Below, in pieces: positions 25,101 to 34,095 of a stretch of 44,117 nucleotides of DNA. The position numbers and the translations under genes were made by a program. The stretch's first letter is position 1; the number at the start of each line of letters is the position of its first letter. The notes under the pieces were generated by a model. That model saw only the letters and a list, made by a program, of their open reading frames with translations, did no database searches and was not told the origin of the DNA. The DNA is from Verrucomicrobiota bacterium (GTDB lineage Bacteria; Verrucomicrobiota; Verrucomicrobiia; Limisphaerales; SIBE01): NCBI GenBank assembly GCA_016190065.1, contig JACPRI010000298.1:1-44117 (forward strand), written 5' to 3'.

Positions 25101-25958
25101 GCGCTCGTCACGGAAGGTGCCGCGGTCAAACGGCTCGTGCTTGAAGCCGCCTCGGCCATCGTTGAGAAAAAGGGCGTCGGGCTCGCCTAATTCTTCGTGA
25201 GAGAAACGCCCTCGGCCATCCGATCCCAAAGCGATCTGAACGACGAAACGGTTGGTCCATTCGGGATCGGTCAGGGACTTGCCATTGATCCGATTCAGCA
25301 GGGGCTGGCCATTGACCATTCTGAAACTGAACCGTGTTCCCGGCGCGTCCATGATTGTCGCTGACCGATAGTTCACCACATAGACGTCGAGGTCACCGTC
25401 GCCATCGACGTCAGCCAGAGCCAGGGAAGTGCCCCCGCGGTGCTCGTTCAGCACAGGAGCACACTGCTCGAAGTGTGCTCTGCCGTTGTTAAGGAACAGG
25501 TGCGTTCCGCCGCCGATCGAATTCACGATCAGGTCAAGATCGCGGTCTCCGTCGAGGTCGGCCAGAGCGGCGCCGGTGGCGTCGAGTCCGGCACAGGCCA
25601 CGCCCGCGGCAGCGGTGATGTCCTGAAACCGCCATTGGCCAAGGTTTCGGTAGAGTTTGTTGTCCGAATTGAGGCCGCAGAAATACAAATCGCACCAGCC
25701 ATCGCCATCCACGTCGCCCGCGGCGACCCCGGAACCGTTCGGCAAGATTTGGTTCGTGAGCGAGCGCGAATCCGGGAGTACGTTGGTGAACCCAAGGCCG
25801 GTTTGTTCGGCTGCGAGACGCGTGAAGCCGGTGTGGCCTGAACCAACGGGAACAACTGCCGTGGAGAAGGAATTCTGTCGGTCGAATGAATCACTGGCTC
25901 TGGCAGTCAACCCTGTCAGCAGGAGCAGCAGGGGCCAGACCGGTGCAGCCAGCCGCAT
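22158..25958 (-). CDS. Giant exported FG-GAP/VCBS protein with two ASPIC/UnbV domains
   Basis: 1266 residues from ATG 25958, chosen because it begins a clean signal peptide (MRLAAPVWPLLLLLTGLTA). An open frame continues to 26315 but through repeat DNA. Many FG-GAP blades carry DxDGDGxxD calcium loops (DVDGDGWCDLYF, DLDGDRDLDLIV, DLDNDGDMDVVL and others). Two ASPIC/UnbV-type domains lie in the middle (GIGARIRVTGG..RYLSSDQPQRAFAAG) and at the C terminus (VIGAVVRLKFGD..GYWSQDSPLLVLA), so the protein looks like two fused FG-GAP/UnbV units. It is secreted or surface-attached and coupled by ATGA overlap to the monohaem FG-GAP gene. A short peptide, FSTLDSQLSTLTQL, is encoded by a heptanucleotide repeat, and a Ser-rich linker follows the first UnbV domain. 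Confidence 0.88.
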   Translation of the reverse strand: MRLAAPVWPLLLLLTGLTARASDSFDRQNSFSTAVVPVGSGHTGFTRLAAEQTGLGFTNVLPDSRSLTNQILPNGSGVAAGDVDGDGWCDLYFCGLNSDNKLYRNLGQWRFQDITAAAGVACAGLDATGAALADLDGDRDLDLIVNSIGGGTHLFLNNGRAHFEQCAPVLNEHRGGTSLALADVDGDGDLDVYVVNYRSATIMDAPGTRFSFRMVNGQPLLNRINGKSLTDPEWTNRFVVQIALGSDGRGRFSHEELGEPDALFLNDGRGGFKHEPFDRGTFRDERGQLLSQSPFDWGLAAMFRDFNGDGWPDLYVCNDFGTPDRFWLNDGQGRFRAAPALTFRHTSLASMALDTGDLNRDGFDDVIVVDMLSRDHERRLVQRNISRAELAPAGVIEARPQYPRNTVFLNRGDGTYAEIAPYSGLEASEWSWNPILLDVDLDGFEDVLVPNGFIRDNMNLDILKQIDAAKAAQRLSGAEELRMRRLFPVLNTPNVAFRNLGQLRFAECGAAWGFADAGISQGACLADLDNDGDMDVVLNNLNSAAGIYRNDSSAPRVAVRLRGLRPNTAGIGARIRVTGGPVSQSQEIICGGRYLSSDQPQRAFAAGASTNRLTIEVDWRRGKRSVVRDVRPDSICEIEEPLAGADPGVEASKRPSVAASSSTLSRVTDHAPRSQSPTLFEDVSDRINHRHQDALFDDFARQPLLTRRLSQLGPGVAWWDLDGDGRDDLMVGAGRGGKLAAYRNNGQGAFERLQGGVWDRLAEQDQSGLAGWEGGRLLVGVSNYEVGSTNGPAVELWSARTTAPASLVPGSESSTGPLAVADYDGDGDLDLFVGGRVVPGRYPESATSRLFLHDNGRFRLDAESNKTLEKTGLVSGALFSDLDGDGKPELILACEWGPILIFRYETGVLKPWNWPVTLAKNFSTLDSQLSTLTQLTGWWNGITSGDFDGDGALDLLAANWGHNSYFEHYGPRAVRVYYGDYDRDGIVEIIEAGLDDRRGKFVPDRSLDRYARAMPFLTEAFPTYAAWAKTDIDTVLKDCQAETRFKETVCRTSLVLLNRHDHFEAVPLPLEAQLAPAFAACVADADGDGREDVFLSQNFFGRDTETSRDDAGRGLWLRGDGHAQFEAVPAQASGVTVYGEQRGAAVADFDGDGRVDLVVTQNNAATKLYRNRAANPGLRVRLQKRGDGGPVIGAVVRLKFGDRFGPAREVRSGSGYWSQDSPLLVLAQPEPASHLWVRWPGGRTTLTPVPVSSREITVTWDSPEIR
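23164..23191. repeat. Heptanucleotide tandem repeat inside the giant FG-GAP gene
   Basis: Four units of AGAGTTG (third unit AGAGTCG) at 23164-23191 with a partial unit after it. On the coding strand it reads CAACTCT units and encodes a STLDSQLSTL-type peptide. Because seven is not a multiple of three, loss or gain of one unit would shift the reading frame. Confidence 0.8.
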
Positions 25959-26105
25959 TATTCTCAGCCGAAAGTTTCCAGAGGGAACTGGAGAGCACAT
26001 GCGCCGCGTGTCCCAGCCAGGCCCCGTAGCGCGGATTTTCCATCTGCTGCCTCGTGGAATTGCATGCCGCACGCTTCCGAAAAGGTCGAGCGCCTTGGAA
26101 CTTGC

Positions 26106-26160
26106 CAAAGCATCGCCGATTGAAAATCGGCGATACGGCAGAGTGCAACTCTGCGCTACG
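26106..26160. repeat. Double-hairpin repeat upstream of the giant FG-GAP gene
   Basis: Two adjacent dyads, CGCCGATT-GAAAATCGGCG and GCAGAGT-GCAACTCTGC, within an otherwise gene-free stretch (25959-26372). The rest of that stretch holds only the terminator at 26316-26347. It looks like one more small palindromic repeat. Confidence 0.6.
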
Positions 26161-26315
26161 GCGGAAGGCCCGCTAAACAAATACCCCAGCCGGTCGGATG
26201 GTGGCTGCAATGAGTCAAGTACATGGTGACTCATCGAGACACGCGAGTGTGGTTGGCGAAGGCTCCGACCACAGCACGCAAGGCGGCGTGCGTTCCCCAT
26301 CTCAGGCAAAGTCAC

Positions 26316-26347
26316 AAAAAGAAAAAAGACCGGGCCGAAGCCCGGTC
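26316..26347 (-). terminator. Rho-independent terminator
   Basis: Read on the minus strand: perfect eight-pair stem GACCGGGC-TTCG-GCCCGGTC (26347-26328) with a stable TTCG loop, followed by TTTTTTC and a second T-run. It sits 26 bases after the stop of the Ig/PA14-like gene and ends that transcript. It is the clearest terminator in the window. Confidence 0.93.
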
Positions 26348-26372
26348 TCTTGTTACTTCATGACCGCAAGGG

Positions 26373-29300
26373 TTATTGGCCCTTGACCCGGAAGTACGTG
26401 GCTTGACCGGTCGCGCCGGTGCTGTAGGGCTTGGTGGCGCCAACGTCGGTCCACGGCCCGGTGACGCTCGCGGCCGACTGCAGCGTGCCGTCACCCTCCC
26501 ACGTGATGGAGATATTTGGCTTGGCCCAGGTCACCGTCAAGCGGCCTGGCGCGGCGCCGCCCACTTTGAAGTCGCCGTATTGACGGAACTTCGCCACGGA
26601 CGAATGCCCGACTCCATTGCCGGTTTCGTTGTTGTTCATCTCCGGCGAGTAGTAGATGCCGACGAGCAATTTGTCCGGCATCGGTTCGGTGGTGAACGTC
26701 TGCGCGCCGTAGGAGGTCCAGCTCTTGCCGTCGGCGCTGTAGAAGCCGGTGAACGTCTGGCCGGTCCGCTGCATGCGCATCCAGGCATTCGGATAGCTCG
26801 GAGTTCCGGCGCCGGTGCCGCCGTAATTGCCGCCATCCGTCAGGCGCCAGTCAGCCTCGAATTGGTTGTTGCCGCCGCTTCCGTTCCACTGCACGGCCGG
26901 GTTTGCGCGCAGGAAGTAGCGCTTGGCCATCGTGTAACCGCCATTGACCTGAGCCCGGGTCACGCCTTCATCGGCATTCGGCGTTGCCGCCATGCCCGCT
27001 CGCGCCCATTGGCTGGTCGGATCGTGATACTCGACGCGAACGACTTTGTCGAAGTCGCCGGTCACTTCTTCATAAACGAAGGTGGCTTCGTCGTAGTTGT
27101 TCCAATTCGCCGTGCCGCCACTGACCAGGTCGAAGTCCTGATCGCCCGAGGCGATGGCGTCGTCCGGCCAGAGAGAAGGATCCGGGGCGGCGGTCAAACC
27201 TCCCCCGAGCTCGCCTTCCACGTAGTCGTTGCCGCCCATTGCGGCCCACTTCATCTTTTGTGTCACCTTAATCGATCGGGCTTCTCCGGCGGCCGCAATA
27301 GCGTTGCCCTTGAGGTCTTTGACGTTCTTGGCGGTCACTGTGATGGTGTCGCCTGGGGAGATTCCCGACGTGGTCAGGACCACGGCGTAGCCGTTGAACG
27401 GCCCTTTCGTGCCCACCACGAAATTGGCGGCCTCGCCTTCGTGCGCGAACTGTTGATACCGCACGCCGGTCACGGTGCCCTTGGACAAAGCGAAATTGGC
27501 GGCCGTGCTGGCCGACACTTTTTCCACCGATTCATCGAACCGGAGACCGATCTCAACCGCCGTGCCCTTGATCAACGAGCCCACTCCGTCAAGCTTCGGC
27601 GGGAATGTGTCCGGCACCACCGTCAGCGTCGCCGCTGAACTCTGAGTGGAAAAGGTCGGCACGCTGAGGGCAACTCGGTACTTCGCACCGCTGTCCGCCA
27701 GAGACAGGACTGGCGTTGTGTAAGAACTCGCTGTCGCCCCGCTGATGTCCGAGAATGTCGAGCTGCCGGGCGGCGCCTTTTGCCATTGGTAGCTCACGGT
27801 CGTTCCGTAAGCGGAGGTGCCCGTCGCTCCGACGCTGAGTTTGGCCGTGCGGTTTTCCTGCCCGGTGATGTCTTGCGGTTGCTGGGCAATGGTCACATTG
27901 GCCCCGTTTGGATCGAGGAACGTGCCGATGGCGCTGCCCCGCATTCTCATGCCCGCCGTGCTGGTGGCCGGGTCGGCTTCGCCTTCCTTGATGAATGTGA
28001 CATCCACGCCGTCACCGCCTCCGCCCTCATCAACCAGCGCTTCGATGTAGTACCGCTTGCCGGCTTGGAGGGTGATGGCGTTGCCCGTGGGCCATTCCGT
28101 GCCGGGGAATTGGTCGGAACGCTTGGTGTCCGCGCCGCCACCGTTGGCGGTGAGCCATTGGTACTGGTTGCTCCAACCCGTTTCCTGAGCGACCAACTTC
28201 TTGTTCGCGGGATTTTCGTCCGTGCTCAGATAAACATTGCTCGCGTCATCCGAGGACGTGAAGAAGACAAAGTTGCCGCTGCTGGGTGGGACGAAGAAAC
28301 CCGAGACCCGGGCGGAGTAATTGTCGCGGGCTCCCCAGGGCGCGCCGAACTGGGTCACCGCCGAACTGAAATCCGGCGGACGAATGGAGCCAGCGGTAAT
28401 CGAGTCGGCAAACGCGGTGATGTTTCCGGGATCGCCGTTTTCATTGTGCCAGCGTTCGTAGGTGGCCCACCCGGTCTGAAATTTGTCGGCCAGGAAATTG
28501 AAAGTACTGTTCGCTACAAGGGCGTTGTTGGCGGTGTCTTTCACGTTGCTCACGGTGAGTGTGAGGGTCGCGCCCTCGCTTTGCTTGCTGGTTTTCAGCA
28601 CCACCTGGTTGTCGTTCGGCGCGGCACTCAGTGTGGCTGACGACACGGTAATTCCGCCCGAGAGTTTATAGTTTGCGGCGGCTTGTGCGGTCGTCGCGTC
28701 CAGCGGCTCGGAGAATGTGACCTTGATCGAATCCAAGGTTGCGGAACCAATGGCCGAGACAATCTTGGGCGGCTCAGTGTCCGGCGTCACGGTCACCACC
28801 GAGCTGGCGCTGATGACTTCCTTGCCCGCGCCAAAAAGCCGGGCGCTGTAGGTTCCCGAATCGCTGATCTGCGCCAGCTTGACGGTGTAGGTCGCCGCCG
28901 TCGCCCCTTTGATATCGGTGCCATCCTTGCGCCACTGATAATGAACCGGATCGCCCGTCGCCGCCACCGTGAGCACGAGCGGCTTGTTGGCGTTGATTGA
29001 GACCGTCGAGGCAGGCTGAGTCGTGATGGCGATGGGAACCGCAACGTGCGCATCGAAATTGCTGAACACCGCTTTGCCCCCATTGGGGTCCGCATCATTG
29101 TGGGCCGTCACGGCCAGTCCAAACAGAATAGTCGTCGGCCAAGCCTGGTTGAAAGACGAGGCGTTGTCTGCTCCTGGAGGGCTCGAACCCGCCGTGTCCA
29201 AGAGGGTCGGCTGATACATCGTCCAGTTCTTTCCATCCGTGCTGTAATACAGGTAGAAGACGCTGCCCAGGCGCTCCATACGCAGCCAAGTGTTGGGATA

Positions 29301-29816
29301 GGTTGGCCGGGCGGTCGGGATAGGCCTCCGCCAATCGGATGCGCCGTCCCGTGTCACGCGCCACTGCGGCCCCAATTCATTCTGGCCGGCGGAGCGCGTG
29401 GCCATGTTCGAGATATGCGGGTCGCCGCCTTGAGGCGCGCCCGATCCGTCATCCAGCCGCGCCATCAGTTCGGCCTTGGTCCAGTTGTCGGGCCCTTGCA
29501 GGTCCTCCACCTTGACGATGTAGTCAAAATCACCCGTGGCCTTGAAGTAGGCGTAATGGAAGTTGTCCGAGGTATTCCAAATATCGTTCCCGCCGCCGAC
29601 GATAGTGATTTTGCCTCCGGCGATCGTCATTGTTCCCGGCAGACTCGGAGAACCCACGTCCAGATTGTAAAGGGTGGGAGTCGCTGCGTTAACTTGAGAG
29701 GCCGCGGGTAGGGCTATCGCCGCGGCCAGCCAGAATGCCCACGATCTCGTCCGGGGACGAACGACCGTGGCCGATCCATTCAATAGTTTGAATCTGTCAG
29801 TTGAGTACTTATCCAT
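26373..29816 (-). CDS. Large exported Ig-like / PA14-like protein with concanavalin-type domains
   Basis: 1147 residues from ATG 29816, with AAAGGA six bases upstream. Signal peptide: WAFWLAAAIALPAASQVNA. Order of domains: a DUF1349/lectin-like sandwich (GDFDYIVKVEDLQGPDNWTKAELMAR..YLYYSTDGKNW), an Ig-like domain (VHYQWRKDGTDIKGAT..SDSGTYSARL), a Big/fibronectin-like domain on DTEPPKIVSA, a PA14-like region (FFVPPSSGNFVFFTSSDDASNVYL), a second Ig-like domain, a second DTFPPKLDGV domain and a second sandwich (EVTGDFDKVVRVEYHD..FTGFYSADGKSW). A short C-terminal module (SAASVTGPWTDVG..ATYFRVKGQ) resembles the tails of the first two selenoproteins. It is probably a secreted carbohydrate-binding or surface protein; no catalytic motif is visible. 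Confidence 0.87.
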   Translation of the reverse strand: MDKYSTDRFKLLNGSATVVRPRTRSWAFWLAAAIALPAASQVNAATPTLYNLDVGSPSLPGTMTIAGGKITIVGGGNDIWNTSDNFHYAYFKATGDFDYIVKVEDLQGPDNWTKAELMARLDDGSGAPQGGDPHISNMATRSAGQNELGPQWRVTRDGASDWRRPIPTARPTYPNTWLRMERLGSVFYLYYSTDGKNWTMYQPTLLDTAGSSPPGADNASSFNQAWPTTILFGLAVTAHNDADPNGGKAVFSNFDAHVAVPIAITTQPASTVSINANKPLVLTVAATGDPVHYQWRKDGTDIKGATAATYTVKLAQISDSGTYSARLFGAGKEVISASSVVTVTPDTEPPKIVSAIGSATLDSIKVTFSEPLDATTAQAAANYKLSGGITVSSATLSAAPNDNQVVLKTSKQSEGATLTLTVSNVKDTANNALVANSTFNFLADKFQTGWATYERWHNENGDPGNITAFADSITAGSIRPPDFSSAVTQFGAPWGARDNYSARVSGFFVPPSSGNFVFFTSSDDASNVYLSTDENPANKKLVAQETGWSNQYQWLTANGGGADTKRSDQFPGTEWPTGNAITLQAGKRYYIEALVDEGGGGDGVDVTFIKEGEADPATSTAGMRMRGSAIGTFLDPNGANVTIAQQPQDITGQENRTAKLSVGATGTSAYGTTVSYQWQKAPPGSSTFSDISGATASSYTTPVLSLADSGAKYRVALSVPTFSTQSSAATLTVVPDTFPPKLDGVGSLIKGTAVEIGLRFDESVEKVSASTAANFALSKGTVTGVRYQQFAHEGEAANFVVGTKGPFNGYAVVLTTSGISPGDTITVTAKNVKDLKGNAIAAAGEARSIKVTQKMKWAAMGGNDYVEGELGGGLTAAPDPSLWPDDAIASGDQDFDLVSGGTANWNNYDEATFVYEEVTGDFDKVVRVEYHDPTSQWARAGMAATPNADEGVTRAQVNGGYTMAKRYFLRANPAVQWNGSGGNNQFEADWRLTDGGNYGGTGAGTPSYPNAWMRMQRTGQTFTGFYSADGKSWTSYGAQTFTTEPMPDKLLVGIYYSPEMNNNETGNGVGHSSVAKFRQYGDFKVGGAAPGRLTVTWAKPNISITWEGDGTLQSAASVTGPWTDVGATKPYSTGATGQATYFRVKGQ

Positions 29817-30185
29817 GCGTCCTTTCACTCAGTTGGTGGGATGAGCTTCATGGCGGCGCAGCGCAAGCGCCGTTGATCTCCGCCCCTGTTCGTTTCCCTC
29901 CCGCAAGTGTGTGTTGCGGGAAATCTTTTGTTCTTCATCGGCTTCCGGGCCGCACCATAACGAGAAACACTTCGAAGGCCTTGACCCCTGTCAAAAAACG
30001 GGCCGCATGAATTTGTGATTGGCACGGCAATACTGGGAGACCTCTGATCAAGAGATGGAACTGCGCGGCGGCAGACACCTTCAGTCTGAGTCCGATGGCC
30101 TGACGGTCCCGCCGGGCAAGAAAAGCGAATCGGGCGTTGACGCGGGTCAAAAACCGCTGACGAAGGCTTGGCATCATGCGGGCAA
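29817..30185. other. Divergent intergenic region
   Basis: About 370 bases between divergently transcribed genes, expected to hold both promoters. No convincing -35/-10 pair, operator dyad or small gene could be fixed by eye. A minus-strand open frame at 29935-30369 overlaps the next gene and has no natural protein character. Confidence 0.4.
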
Positions 30186-32174
30186 ATGCGGAAGAGTCAG
30201 AAAGCACGGCTCGCGCTGTCGGCTGGAATTCCTCTGCGCTCCGCCGACGTGAAGGCATGCTCCGGAGACGCGCCAGCGCAGCTTGAAAAATCATCCTTCG
30301 TTTCCACATTTCCAGTTTTGGTTCTATTGCTGTGTTTCTGCATTTACGTCTGGGGGCAGATCGACCCATCGCTCCAGTACCAGGCTGCGGGCCGGACGTT
30401 CATTCTCGGCGCCGAGTTTCTCAAGAGCTACCTCACTCGTCCCGGTGGGATGACCGAGTATGCGACGGTGTTCCTGGCGCAGTTCAATCAGGTCGCCTGG
30501 CTTGGGGCGCTGGGCTTGACGCTTGGGGCCTGGTCAGTGCTTTCCGTCACTCGGCATCTGCTGGACGGGATTGCCGCGCTTCGGCTGGGGCCTGTTTTCT
30601 TCCTGCTCTTGCTGGCCAACCAATACGATTCCGCGCCTTGGCAGACGGTGCTCGAACTGTTCCTTAGCCTCAGCTTTGCGCTCGGCTACGTCGCTCTGCC
30701 TGGGCGGCGCGTGGGGGTGCGGTTCGCCGCATTTGCACCTGGTGCGCTGCTGCTCTATCACCTGGCCGGCGCGGGTCCTTGTTTCCTCTACGGCAGCCTT
30801 TGCGCCCTTTTTGAGTTTGCGCGCACTCGGCACTTTTTGGTGGGGGCGTCCAGTCTCTGCATGACGTGGGCAATTCCGTTTGTGGCCGGCTTTTTGTCGG
30901 GCGTTGATCTCAGCGACAGTTTCAAGCATTGGGGAACGGGAGTTCCATTCTGGCTGGCCGTGGCGTTCTACCTCTTCTTCCCGATCACGGCGTGGCTGGC
31001 CTGGGTCGGGAATGCGAAACGCCGATCGGGCAAGGAGGACTGCGTTCCTCCTCAACGTGAACTGATCCCCCTCACCCCGTCCCTCTCCTCCCGTGAGGGA
31101 GAGGGTGTCCGAAGGACGGGTGAGGGGGATTTCATCCGGCTCCTGGGCCGTGACCAGGTTAAGGCAGATTGCTTCATGCTGGCCCTGTTCCTTCTCATGC
31201 TGGGGTTGGCTTTACTCACGTTCGATCGGAATCGGAAGGCGCGGATGGAGGTCGATCAACTTGCGGAGCGCGGGAGATGGAATGAAGTGTTGGCCACCGC
31301 AGCGAAACTTCACGAGACCAGTCTTTTCTCCGCGCTTCAAGTTGATCGCGCGCTTTTCCATTCGGGCCGGATGGGTGACGAACTCTTCGCCTTTCGTCGA
31401 TTCAAGGGGCTTGATCTTCTGCCCGGCCTGGACAAGGGCCTGGAGCATTGCCGCGCCTTGAGCGCCACCCTTTTGGATCTCGGACACGTTAACCTCGCCG
31501 AACACTTCGCACACGAGGCCCTGGAATTGGAGGGCGAGCGTCCGGTTCTTCTCTGGCTGTTGGCGCGCATCAACGTCCTGAAGGACCGGCCTGACGCAGC
31601 TCGGGTTTTCCTGAATCTGCTGCAGAAAATTCCTTTTCAGCGTGAGGCGGCCGGCCGCTGGCTGTGCGCGCTCGAAGCCGATCCTCAATTGCGGCAGCAA
31701 CAAGACCTGGCGCAAGTTCGTTCTCGCATGGTTGCGGTGGATGAACCCGAGGGCGGTCTGCTCACGGAAACTCTCCTGGAGCAACTCCTGCAAGCGAATC
31801 GTCGGAACCGCATGGCCTTCGAGTACCTGATGGCCCATTGTCTGTTGACTTTCCAACTCGATAAGTTGGTTCAGAACCTTGGCCGGCTGGACGATTTCGA
31901 TTGTCCGACGATTCCCACGCATTACGAGGAAGCGATTCTTTTGCGGCAACGATTCAAAGGAGAAATTCAGATCGATCTCCGCAGCCGAAAAATCAGCTCG
32001 AAGAGCGTGGAAAAGTTTGCGCGGTTCCAAGCGCAAATGGACCGCTTCCAGAACCGACGCGAGGAAGCCCGGACCGCACTGGTGGGCGAGTTTGGCGACA
32101 CCTACTGGTATTACTTTCTTTTCGCGCGAACGGCCGGCCAGAAGGCGACCGCCGTGCAGGAGTCCGAGCAATGA
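30186..32174 (+). CDS. DUF6057-like multi-pass membrane protein with helical C-terminal half
   Basis: 662 residues from ATG 30186 (TTG 30168 is an alternative). The N-terminal half has about ten hydrophobic segments (FPVLVLLLCFCIYVWG, LGPVFFLLLLANQYDSAPW, FWLAVAFYLFFPITAWLAWVG and others). The C-terminal half is soluble and helical, with TPR-like repeats (LAEHFAHEALELEGERPVLL, RFQNRREEARTALVG). The overall plan and the ANQYDSAPW segment recall DUF6057, but I cannot confirm that without a search. Between membrane and soluble halves lies a PLTPSLSSREGEGVRRTGEG stretch encoded by a palindromic repeat. The gene precedes a monohaem PD40 protein and is likely co-transcribed with it. Function is unknown. 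Confidence 0.78.
   Translation: MRKSQKARLALSAGIPLRSADVKACSGDAPAQLEKSSFVSTFPVLVLLLCFCIYVWGQIDPSLQYQAAGRTFILGAEFLKSYLTRPGGMTEYATVFLAQFNQVAWLGALGLTLGAWSVLSVTRHLLDGIAALRLGPVFFLLLLANQYDSAPWQTVLELFLSLSFALGYVALPGRRVGVRFAAFAPGALLLYHLAGAGPCFLYGSLCALFEFARTRHFLVGASSLCMTWAIPFVAGFLSGVDLSDSFKHWGTGVPFWLAVAFYLFFPITAWLAWVGNAKRRSGKEDCVPPQRELIPLTPSLSSREGEGVRRTGEGDFIRLLGRDQVKADCFMLALFLLMLGLALLTFDRNRKARMEVDQLAERGRWNEVLATAAKLHETSLFSALQVDRALFHSGRMGDELFAFRRFKGLDLLPGLDKGLEHCRALSATLLDLGHVNLAEHFAHEALELEGERPVLLWLLARINVLKDRPDAARVFLNLLQKIPFQREAAGRWLCALEADPQLRQQQDLAQVRSRMVAVDEPEGGLLTETLLEQLLQANRRNRMAFEYLMAHCLLTFQLDKLVQNLGRLDDFDCPTIPTHYEEAILLRQRFKGEIQIDLRSRKISSKSVEKFARFQAQMDRFQNRREEARTALVGEFGDTYWYYFLFARTAGQKATAVQESEQ
31067..31128. 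repeat. Palindromic repeat inserted in frame in the DUF6057-like gene
   Basis: The arms CCCCCTCACCCCGTCC (31067-31082) and GGACGGGTGAGGGGG (31114-31128) are complementary apart from one base, with an inner CCCTCTCC..GGGAGAGGG hairpin. It encodes about 21 residues in the loop before the next membrane helix. It is the same family as the elements at 5888-6021 and 13045-13137. Confidence 0.8.
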
Positions 32175-32358
32175 ACCAGAAACTTCCAGTTGAAATGGCC
32201 AAAAGAGAACTCAACACGGTTGACGCATCAAGCAGCGAGATTAGCCACAAAGGAGCGCAAAGATCGCAAAGATACCTACTTCGTATCCGTGCAATCCGTG
32301 GTCGCTTTGGTCGCGGCTCGGCTGCGCTGTGTTCTTTCGCTTCTGGTTTGGACCTTCC

Positions 32359-32460
32359 CATGAACCTGGTAGGGACGGATTCCACTCCGTCCCTGATCTT
32401 ACTCCGCGATCGAACGAGCCATATCGCGGACGCGGTGGAACGCGTCTCTACCAGTTCATG
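32359..32460. repeat. Long inverted repeat, CATGAACCTGGTAGGGACG arms
   Basis: The left arm starts at 32359 (CATGAACCTGGTAGGGACG) and the right arm ends at 32460 (CGTCTCTACCAGTTCATG). An inner dyad reads GGGACGGATT/CCACTCCGTCCC. It fills most of the 32175-32497 gap. The other part of the gap holds a GGAGCGCAAAGATCGCAAAG stretch, a variant of which also occurs near 810-830. Confidence 0.7.
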
Positions 32461-32497
32461 GTCCGTGCGCACGGCTCGAAGGCCGTGGAGGTTTTCC

Positions 32498-33994
32498 ATG
32501 AAAACTTTTCCAGATCGAGTGTTGGTGGCCGCGTGGCTGGCAGTTCTACTTTATTTCGGAGAGTGCTCCGTGGGCCATGCCGCCGACTTCAAGAACACCG
32601 CCCCGGCGCAGCGGCCGCCCCGGATGGTTCCTGACTACAATGGCACCACGATTCCGCCAAACATCGCGCCTTTGAATTTCGTCCTGAACGAGCCGGGCGC
32701 GCGATTTCACGTGCGGATTCATTCGACACAAGGCCAACCTATCGAGGTTTCCAGCCGGAAACCGTCCATCGTCATTCCCCTTAAATCGTGGCAAGAACTG
32801 CTGCGTGCGAATGCGGGCCAGCCGCTCTATTTGGAAATATTCGCCGGCGAGGGGCGAGACCAATGGCTGCGCTTCGACACCGTCACCAATCGCATCGCCC
32901 GCGAGGAGATGGATGGTTACCTCGTTTATCGGTTGCTCAAGCCGCTCTACAACATCTATGTCAACCTCAGCATTCATCAGAGAAACCTGCAGAGCTACGA
33001 GGAGCGCGAAGTCTTGCACAACCGGTCCTTTGGCCGCGATTGTCTCAACTGCCACACCTTCCTTAACCAGAGCCCGGACCACATGGCTTTGAACATTCGG
33101 AGCAAAGCTCGCGGGAGCCCCATGCTCTTGGTGCGCTCGAATACCGTGGTCAACGTCGCCAAGACCGCCGGTTACCTTTCCTGGCATCCGAGCGGGCGGC
33201 TCCTGGCTTTTTCCGCCAACAAGCTTTCCCTGTTCTTCCACACGAAAGGCGAGGAGACGCGCGACGTTTTCGACGCCGAATCCGATCTGGGCCTTTACCG
33301 CGTGGACTCGAACACCGTGGTCATGCCGCCGCCGATCGCCAGCACGAACCATGTCGAGACATGGCCCGCGTGGTCGCCGGATGGCCGGCATCTCTACTTC
33401 TGCCGCACGTCCACGGGGCGCCGCCAGCGCTTCGCCCAGGTGCGTTACGATTTGATGCGCGCCGCTTACGATCTCGACCATGATAAGTGGGGCGAACCTG
33501 AAACTCTGGTGTCCGCCCGCGAAACTCGCTTGAGCGCCGCGCAGCCGCGTGTGTCGCCGGACGGACGATTCCTGCTGTTCTGCCTCAGCAAGTATGGCCA
33601 CTTTCCGATCTACCAACCCAACAGCGATCTGTATGTCATGGATCTGGCGAGCCGGAAGTATTGGCGGTTGGAGATCAACAGCGACCAAGCGGACTCCTGG
33701 CACTCGTGGTCGAGCAACAGCCGCTGGATTGTGTTCAGCAGCAAACGCCGCGACGGATTATTCGCCAGGCCTTACTTTAGTCATGTGGACGAGCAAGGGA
33801 TTTTTCACAAACCGTTTTTGCTCCCGCAAAAAGGTCCGGCCTTCTACGACTCGTTCATCAAAACAGTCAACCTGCCCGAATTCATCCGCGAACCGATCCG
33901 GGTCACGCCCGGCGAACTCGCTCGCGCCATCGTCGCCCCGCGCACCGTGCTGACGCCCAAAAGCGAACCGGCGCGGGGAATTGCGTCTCCCTGA
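32498..33994 (+). CDS. Exported monohaem c / PD40 (TolB-like) propeller protein
   Basis: 498 residues from ATG 32498, with GGAGG seven bases upstream and a signal peptide (VLVAAWLAVLLYFGECSVGHA). A haem c site lies in FGRDCLNCHTFLNQSPDHMA (CxxCH, about residue 180). PD40 strands follow: YLSWHPSGRLLAFS, AWSPDGRHLYFC, RVSPDGRFLLFC and SWSSNSRWIVFSS. The layout and the DSWHSWSSNSRWIVFSSK segment match the larger monohaem/PD40/TPR protein at 17.8-20.1 kb, which has in addition a TPR tail. The frame is open upstream to ATG 32171, which overlaps the stop of the preceding gene, but that N terminus reads only repeat DNA. It is periplasmic if the haem is attached; its role is unknown. Confidence 0.87.
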   Translation: MKTFPDRVLVAAWLAVLLYFGECSVGHAADFKNTAPAQRPPRMVPDYNGTTIPPNIAPLNFVLNEPGARFHVRIHSTQGQPIEVSSRKPSIVIPLKSWQELLRANAGQPLYLEIFAGEGRDQWLRFDTVTNRIAREEMDGYLVYRLLKPLYNIYVNLSIHQRNLQSYEEREVLHNRSFGRDCLNCHTFLNQSPDHMALNIRSKARGSPMLLVRSNTVVNVAKTAGYLSWHPSGRLLAFSANKLSLFFHTKGEETRDVFDAESDLGLYRVDSNTVVMPPPIASTNHVETWPAWSPDGRHLYFCRTSTGRRQRFAQVRYDLMRAAYDLDHDKWGEPETLVSARETRLSAAQPRVSPDGRFLLFCLSKYGHFPIYQPNSDLYVMDLASRKYWRLEINSDQADSWHSWSSNSRWIVFSSKRRDGLFARPYFSHVDEQGIFHKPFLLPQKGPAFYDSFIKTVNLPEFIREPIRVTPGELARAIVAPRTVLTPKSEPARGIASP

Positions 33995-34095
33995 TTTCTG
34001 GCGATCATCCTTTGCCCCACGCTGCTGAATTAAGCAGTGCGCGACCACAGGTCTTCTTCCTCTCCCCGCGAGGAATGAGCGGAGAGAGGACCTGA

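Noticed and set aside
26376..27638. Plus-strand frame of 420 codons opposite the Ig/PA14-like gene
   Set aside because: Antisense frame; the minus-strand gene has a signal peptide, ribosome binding site and terminator.
31212..33703. Minus-strand frames opposite the DUF6057-like and monohaem PD40 genes
   Set aside because: Antisense shadows; no start signals and no recognisable domains.
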